From: SYIM01 sp039800325
GTDB taxonomy: Bacteria; Pseudomonadota; Gammaproteobacteria; Burkholderiales; Burkholderiaceae_E
Assembly: GCA_039800325.1 (NCBI GenBank)
Contig: JBDLQY010000114.1
Location: forward strand, 1 to 10,693
Direction of reading: 5' to 3'
DNA: 10,693 nucleotides
Shown here: piece after piece, positions 6,578 to 10,693 of the stretch
How positions within the stretch are numbered: position 1 is the first letter of the stretch
How the letters are laid out: the number at the start of each line of letters is the position of its first letter
Position numbers and translations under genes: made by a program
The notes under the pieces: generated by a model
Told to the model about the DNA's origin: nothing
Seen by the model: only the letters and a program-made list of their open reading frames with translations
The model's database searches: none

Positions 6578-7354
6578 TCAGACCGCAGTGACGCCGCCGT
6601 CAACGGCCAGAATCTGACCGGTGATGTGCCGACCGGCGTCTGAACAGAGCAGCAAGGCTGGGCCTTTCAGGTCTTCATCACCACCCAATCGATGCAAAGG
6701 CGTTCCCGCAGTAATGCTGTCACCAAACTGAGCCAGCACGCCTCGCGTCATCTTCGATGGAAAAAAGCCCGGCGCCAGCGCATTGACATTAATGCCGAAC
6801 TCGCCCCACTCGCCTGCCAACGCACGGGTAAAGTTCACCAGACCACCCTTGGTTGTGTTGTACGCAATCATCTCGTTGGTGTTGGGCGGGTTACCCCGTA
6901 GACCAGCGATGGAGGCCACGATCAGAATGCGGCCCGAGCGACGCGGAATCATCGACCGCGCGCCGATCTCCTGTGTCAGTACGAACACACCCGTGAGATT
7001 GATGTTGACCAGCTTGAGCCATGCATCCAGCGGATGCGTCTCTGCGGGTGCGCCCCAGGTGGCGCCGGCGTTATTCACCAGAATATCGCAGTGCCCCAGC
7101 CGATCGAGCGCCCGCCCGGCGAACTCGCGTACCGAGCCGATGTCAGACATGTCGCAGGTTAGCGAACTGGCCCGAACGCCAAGGCTGCTCAGGTGTTGAA
7201 CTGCCTCGTCGAGTTCAGGCTGCTTACGGGCCGCCACCAGGACCTCGGCGCCCATTTCGCCCAAGGCCTCAGCGATCTGCAGACCCAGACCCCGCGAGCC
7301 ACCCGTGACGATGGCCTTGCGGCCGCTGAGATCGAATAATTGTTTAAGAGGCAT
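6578..7354 (-). CDS. FabG-like short-chain dehydrogenase/reductase
   Basis: A 258-residue classical SDR close in form to 3-oxoacyl reductases and gluconate 5-dehydrogenases. Motifs in order: TGGSRGLG (17-24), Arg43 after the second strand in AAR (suggesting NADPH or relaxed cofactor use), NNAG (94-97), Asn118, Ser148, Tyr165 and Lys169, APGFF (194-198), and the C-terminal HITGQILAVDGG (243-254). The length is standard. The start is the ATG at 7354, because AAGGA lies six bases upstream; a TTG two codons earlier is the only nearby alternative. It follows the thiolase stop by 15 bases. Given its neighbours it may oxidise a hydroxyacyl-CoA or a side-chain alcohol. Sequence alone does not separate this from sugar-acid dehydrogenases. 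Confidence 0.92.
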   Translation of the reverse strand: MPLKQLFDLSGRKAIVTGGSRGLGLQIAEALGEMGAEVLVAARKQPELDEAVQHLSSLGVRASSLTCDMSDIGSVREFAGRALDRLGHCDILVNNAGATWGAPAETHPLDAWLKLVNINLTGVFVLTQEIGARSMIPRRSGRILIVASIAGLRGNPPNTNEMIAYNTTKGGLVNFTRALAGEWGEFGINVNALAPGFFPSKMTRGVLAQFGDSITAGTPLHRLGGDEDLKGPALLLCSDAGRHITGQILAVDGGVTAV

Positions 7355-7360
7355 GTTCAA

Positions 7361-7365
7361 TCCTT
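7361..7365 (-). promoter_or_regulatory. Ribosome binding site deciding the FabG-like SDR start
   Basis: AAGGA on the minus strand sits six bases before the ATG at 7354. It is too close to the TTG at 7360 to serve that codon. Confidence 0.7.
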
Positions 7366-7369
7366 GCGC

Positions 7370-8551
7370 TCAGCGGACGATTTCAAAAAGGCCTGCGGCG
7401 CCCATACCACCGCCCACGCACATAGTGACCACGGCCCAGCGGGCGCCACGGCGACGACCCTCAATCAGCGCATGCCCGGTGAGACGCTGTCCGCTGACGC
7501 CATAGGGATGTCCAATCGCAATCGCGCCGCCGTCAACATTCAATCGGTCGTTGGGTATGCCCAGGCGGTCACGGCAATAAATCACCTGCACCGCGAATGC
7601 CTCGTTGAGTTCCCATAAATCAATGTCTTCGACCTTGAGGCCGGCGCGTGCCAGAAGCTTTGGAACGGCGAACACCGGGCCGATACCCATCTCATCAGGC
7701 TCGCAGCCCGCGACTGCGAAGCCACGAAAGACCCCCAGGGGCTTAATGCCGCGCCGAGCGGCCAGTGCTGCGTCCATGACCACACAGGCGCCCGCTCCGT
7801 CCGAGAACTGACTGGCATTTCCGGCGGAAATGACACCGCCCGGTATCGCCGAGCGAATCTTTGACACCCCTTCAAGGGTAGTGTCATCGCGACGTCCTTC
7901 ATCATCGGCTAATGTGACCTCACGGGTAAACATCTGTCCGCTGGCTTTATCGGCCACCGCCATGCGAACCGTCAGTGGCGCAATTTCATCCTTGAATCGT
8001 CCTGCCACTGCGGCTTCGCAGGCACGCAACTGACTTTGAACGCCGTATTCGTCCTGCCGCTCGCGACTGATCTGGTAGCGCTTGGCTACCTGCTCAGCGG
8101 TTTGCAGCATGTTCCAGTAAATCTCGGGTTTGTTGCGGGCCAGATGCTTGTCCTGAATCATGTGCAGATTCATCTCGTTCTGGACGCAGGAAATTGATTC
8201 GACGCCACCCGCCACAAAAACATCGCCCTCGCCGGCCATGATGCGCTGGGACGCCAGTGCAATGGTCTGCAGACCCGATGAGCAAAATCGATTAACGGTA
8301 AGGCCGGATACTGTCACTGGGCAACCAGCGGCCAGCGCAATCTGTCGCGCAATATTGGCGCCTGTGGCCCCTTCGGGATTCGCGCAGCCCATCAGCACAT
8401 CTTCGACCTCGGCTGCATCGATGCCAGCTCGCGAAATCGCCGCCTTGACCACATGACCACCCATCGTGGCGCCGTGTGTCATATTGAGCGCGCCACGCCA
8501 GCTCTTGGCCAGCCCAGTGCGCGCCGTCGAAACAATGACCGCTTCACGCAT
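7370..8551 (-). CDS. Acetyl-CoA C-acyltransferase (degradative thiolase, FadA-like)
   Basis: A 393-residue thiolase catalysing CoA-dependent cleavage of 3-oxoacyl-CoA to acetyl-CoA and a shortened acyl-CoA, the last step of beta-oxidation. Seen directly: nucleophile Cys90 in NRFCSSGLQ (87-95), GGVESIS (115-121), ELNEAFA (314-320), GGAIAIGHPYGVSG (341-354) with His348, and CVGGGMGAAGLFE (378-390) with Cys378. All catalytic residues are present. Tyr350 and Val352 replace the more usual Leu/Phe and Ala/Met of GHPLGASG, a minor change. The ATG is preceded by AGGAG with six bases between them, and that site abuts the stop codon of the hydratase-dehydrogenase gene upstream, so the two are surely co-transcribed and form a FadB/FadA-like pair. 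Chain-length or branching preference cannot be judged from sequence. Confidence 0.95.
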   Translation of the reverse strand: MREAVIVSTARTGLAKSWRGALNMTHGATMGGHVVKAAISRAGIDAAEVEDVLMGCANPEGATGANIARQIALAAGCPVTVSGLTVNRFCSSGLQTIALASQRIMAGEGDVFVAGGVESISCVQNEMNLHMIQDKHLARNKPEIYWNMLQTAEQVAKRYQISRERQDEYGVQSQLRACEAAVAGRFKDEIAPLTVRMAVADKASGQMFTREVTLADDEGRRDDTTLEGVSKIRSAIPGGVISAGNASQFSDGAGACVVMDAALAARRGIKPLGVFRGFAVAGCEPDEMGIGPVFAVPKLLARAGLKVEDIDLWELNEAFAVQVIYCRDRLGIPNDRLNVDGGAIAIGHPYGVSGQRLTGHALIEGRRRGARWAVVTMCVGGGMGAAGLFEIVR

Positions 8552-8557
8552 GACAGT

Positions 8558-8562
8558 CTCCT
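8558..8562 (-). promoter_or_regulatory. Thiolase ribosome binding site directly after the upstream stop
   Basis: AGGAG (8562 to 8558) begins at the base after the TGA at 8565-8563 and lies six bases before the thiolase ATG. This arrangement suits translational reinitiation. Confidence 0.7.
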
Positions 8563-10656
8563 TCAGGAATTGAAGCCGCGGCCGGCCTTGACCAGTTCAA
8601 CAAGGCGCGGCGCTGGCTGCCAGAAGCCAGGATCGCCGTGCGGATTGGCCGCGAACGCGCGCATGCGGTTGGCGACGTTGTACAGACCGTACTGGTCGGC
8701 ATACAGCATCGGGCCACCCCGGAAGACGGGGAAGCCGTATCCGGTGAGATAAATCATGTCGATGTCCGAGGCTCGAAGGGCAATGCCTTCCTCGAGAATG
8801 CGCGCACCCTCGTTGACCAGCGAAAACACCAGGCGGTGAACGATTTCCTCGTCGTTCAGTTTGCGCGGCGTCAGGCCAAGCTCCTTTCGCAGATCGAGCA
8901 CCAGTTGGTCAACCACCGGATCGACCACCGGATCGCGGCGCCCTTTCTCGTAACGGTAAAACCCACTACCCGTCTTTTGCCCGAAGCGGCCCAGTTCGCA
9001 GACACGGTCAGCAATACGCGGGTAAACCATGTGAGGCTGCTCTGCATAGCGACGTTTGCGGATATACCAACCCACGTCATTACCAGCGAGATCACTCATG
9101 CGAAACGGGCCCATCGCAAAGCCGAACTTCTCAATGGCACGATCGATTTGCTGGACGCTGGCGCCTTCTTCGACCATGAAGCCAGCCTGTCTTACATACT
9201 GCTCAATCATGCGATTACCGATGAAGCCATCGCACACGCCCGAGACCACACCGGTCTTGCGCAGGCGTTTCGATAGTTGCAGCGTTGTCTGCAGAACATC
9301 TTTAGCCGTCTTCGCACCTCGCACGATTTCCAGCAGCTTCATCACATTGGCCGGGCTGAAAAAGTGCGTGCCAATGACATCTTGAGGCCGGCGCGTAAAC
9401 TCGGCGATGCGATTTACGTCGAGCGTAGAGGTATTCGTGGCCAAAATAGCCCCACTTTTCATCACCTGATCAAGCTGTCGAAAAACCTGCTCTTTGACGG
9501 CCATATCTTCGAATACAGCCTCGATGACAATATCGGCACTGCCGATTTGGTCGTAGGACAAAGTGGGCTTGACCAGGGACATACGCTTTTCGACTTCTTC
9601 GGGGGTCATTCGCCCCTTGCGAGCCGAGTTTTCGTAATTGGCACGAATGGTGGCTATTCCGCGATCAAGTGCATCTTGCTTAACTTCAAGAAGACTTACC
9701 GGAATGCCCGCATTGGCGAAGTTCATGGCGATACCGCCACCCATGGTGCCTGCCCCAATCACTGCTGCCGACGCGATCGCTCGAACGGGAGTGTCTTCCG
9801 GAATATCCGGTATTTTGCTGGCAGCCCGCTCACCGAAAAAGGCGTGACGCAGCGCTCGCGACTCGGGTGTCTGCAGCAACTCTAAAAAATAACTGCGCTC
9901 GAGCTTCATGGCTTCGTCGAACGGCTTGCTGACTGCAGCCGCCACGGCCTCAACGCATCGCGCGGGTGCCGGATAGTCGCTCGCCACCGTGGCAACGGTA
10001 TTACGCGCAAACTGAAGAAACGCAGCCGCGTCTTCATGCTGGACCTTGCGATCGCGCACCTTTGGCAGACCACGCCCTTCAGCGACAACTTTACGAGCAA
10101 ACTCAATGGCGCCCTGCAGCAGATCACCCTCGATCATGGCGTCGAACAGGCCAGTAGGCGCGAGCTTTTCGGACATCACCGTGGTGCCCGACACGATCAT
10201 GTTCAGCGCCATTTCAAGGCCGACCAGTCTTGGCAGCCGTTGGGTACCACCCGCACCCGGCAAAAGCCCGAGCTTGACCTCAGGCAATGAAATCTGTGCG
10301 CCCGGTTTAGCCACTCGGAAGTGACAGCCCATGGCGAGTTCGAGTCCGCCCCCCATCGCAACCGAATGAACCGCAGCGACGACGGGCTTGGAACACATTT
10401 CAATCTCGCGAATCACCGACAGCAGAATCGGCTCGGCCATTGCTTTGGGTGTATTGAACTCGCGGATATCGGCGCCACCCGAGAAGGCTCTGCCCGCCCC
10501 GGTGATTACAATGGCCTTGACCATCGGATCGGCCTGCGCACGCAAAACGGATTCAACGATACCGGTTCGCAAAGCGTGACCCAGCCCGTTGACCGGCGGA
10601 TTATCGAGAGTGATGACTGCGACGTCACCATGCGTTGCGTACATCGCTTCGCTCAT
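8563..10656 (-). CDS. Bifunctional enoyl-CoA hydratase / 3-hydroxyacyl-CoA dehydrogenase (FadB-type)
   Basis: This 697-residue enzyme hydrates 2-enoyl-CoA and oxidises the resulting 3-hydroxyacyl-CoA with NAD. The hydratase domain (about 1-190) has SGGADI (59-64) and MGGGLELAMG (101-110) for the oxyanion hole. Glu106 and Glu126 are 20 residues apart, as are Glu119 and Glu139 of E. coli FadB, so it should be active. A helical linker (about 205-290) follows. The dehydrogenase domain has GAGTMG (301-306), Glu325 after the second strand (NAD), Ser410, catalytic His431 in THFFSP, Glu443, and GFIGNRM (477-483). The C-terminal repeat domain ends with GFPVFRGGPM (641-650). It is about 30 residues shorter than E. 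coli FadB. The ATG has a modest AGGGG eight bases upstream. It is first among the operon genes visible here. Confidence 0.95.
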   Translation of the reverse strand: MSEAMYATHGDVAVITLDNPPVNGLGHALRTGIVESVLRAQADPMVKAIVITGAGRAFSGGADIREFNTPKAMAEPILLSVIREIEMCSKPVVAAVHSVAMGGGLELAMGCHFRVAKPGAQISLPEVKLGLLPGAGGTQRLPRLVGLEMALNMIVSGTTVMSEKLAPTGLFDAMIEGDLLQGAIEFARKVVAEGRGLPKVRDRKVQHEDAAAFLQFARNTVATVASDYPAPARCVEAVAAAVSKPFDEAMKLERSYFLELLQTPESRALRHAFFGERAASKIPDIPEDTPVRAIASAAVIGAGTMGGGIAMNFANAGIPVSLLEVKQDALDRGIATIRANYENSARKGRMTPEEVEKRMSLVKPTLSYDQIGSADIVIEAVFEDMAVKEQVFRQLDQVMKSGAILATNTSTLDVNRIAEFTRRPQDVIGTHFFSPANVMKLLEIVRGAKTAKDVLQTTLQLSKRLRKTGVVSGVCDGFIGNRMIEQYVRQAGFMVEEGASVQQIDRAIEKFGFAMGPFRMSDLAGNDVGWYIRKRRYAEQPHMVYPRIADRVCELGRFGQKTGSGFYRYEKGRRDPVVDPVVDQLVLDLRKELGLTPRKLNDEEIVHRLVFSLVNEGARILEEGIALRASDIDMIYLTGYGFPVFRGGPMLYADQYGLYNVANRMRAFAANPHGDPGFWQPAPRLVELVKAGRGFNS
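8912..8935 (-). repeat. Perfect 12-base tandem duplication inside the FadB-type gene
   Basis: Plus-strand ACCACCGGATCG occurs twice head to tail. On the coding strand this gives two copies of the four-residue unit PVVD (about residues 576-583), in the segment leading out of the NAD-dependent dehydrogenase domain. The length is a multiple of three, so the frame is kept. It looks like a recent slippage duplication or a tolerated expansion of a surface loop. Confidence 0.8.
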
Positions 10657-10693
10657 GGGTGTGCCCCTATCGTTGACATGATGCGCTGCCCAT

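Noticed and set aside
8638..9885. Two long plus-strand open frames placed head to tail (8638-9276 and 9277-9885) antisense to the FadB-type gene
   Set aside because: They lie in one frame split by a single stop, have no recognisable domain, and mirror a clearly coding, motif-rich gene. This is a usual shadow in GC-rich DNA.
10667..10693. Short minus-strand open stretch ending in TAG at 10669-10667, perhaps the tail of another operon gene
   Set aside because: Only eight codons are visible, so it cannot be told from chance. The sequence beyond 10693 would settle it.

Overview
The window reads as a chromosomal segment of a GC-rich betaproteobacterium, most likely Burkholderiales and near the Alcaligenaceae (Bordetella/Achromobacter-like). 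I infer this from protein character and gene order: mltG divergent from ygfZ, then a DUF4936 gene and an NRDE/TANGO2 gene. There is no sign of phage, insertion sequence, CRISPR, tRNA or rRNA. Coding density is very high and no gap exceeds 100 bases.

Layout. Bases 1-373 (minus) hold the N-terminal part of MltG, a membrane-anchored murein transglycosylase. A 39-base divergent gap with a perfect TATAAT follows. Bases 413-2733 (plus) hold ygfZ (folate-binding protein linked to Fe-S enzyme maintenance), a small DUF4936 protein and an NRDE/TANGO2 protein behind an AT-rich leader. A possible weak terminator closes this side at about 2706-2745. From 10656 down to 2749 (minus) run seven tightly packed genes. 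In transcription order they are: a FadB-type enoyl-CoA hydratase/3-hydroxyacyl-CoA dehydrogenase, a degradative thiolase, a FabG-like SDR, a PaaI-type hotdog thioesterase, a CurA/PTGR-like NADP-dependent reductase, a second SDR, and a fusion of an epoxide-hydrolase-type alpha/beta hydrolase with a GNAT acetyltransferase domain.

How the genes may work together. The first two enzymes carry out hydration, dehydrogenation and thiolysis of beta-oxidation. The remaining enzymes could open an epoxide, oxidise an alcohol, reduce an enone and release a CoA thioester. Together they look like an operon for catabolising an oxygenated, branched or unsaturated acyl compound rather than plain fatty acids; the substrate cannot be told from sequence. 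No acyl-CoA dehydrogenase or acyl-CoA ligase lies inside the window; they may lie beyond 10693. Gaps are 11, 15, 12, -4, 49 and 88 bases, which supports a single transcript at least for the first five genes.

The most unusual items are the one-ORF hydrolase-GNAT fusion with no linker, its GTG start overlapping an ATG-TGA start-stop pair, the apparently leaderless start of ygfZ, and the enzyme mix of the catabolic operon. I do not see clear evidence of a wholly new defence or mobile system.
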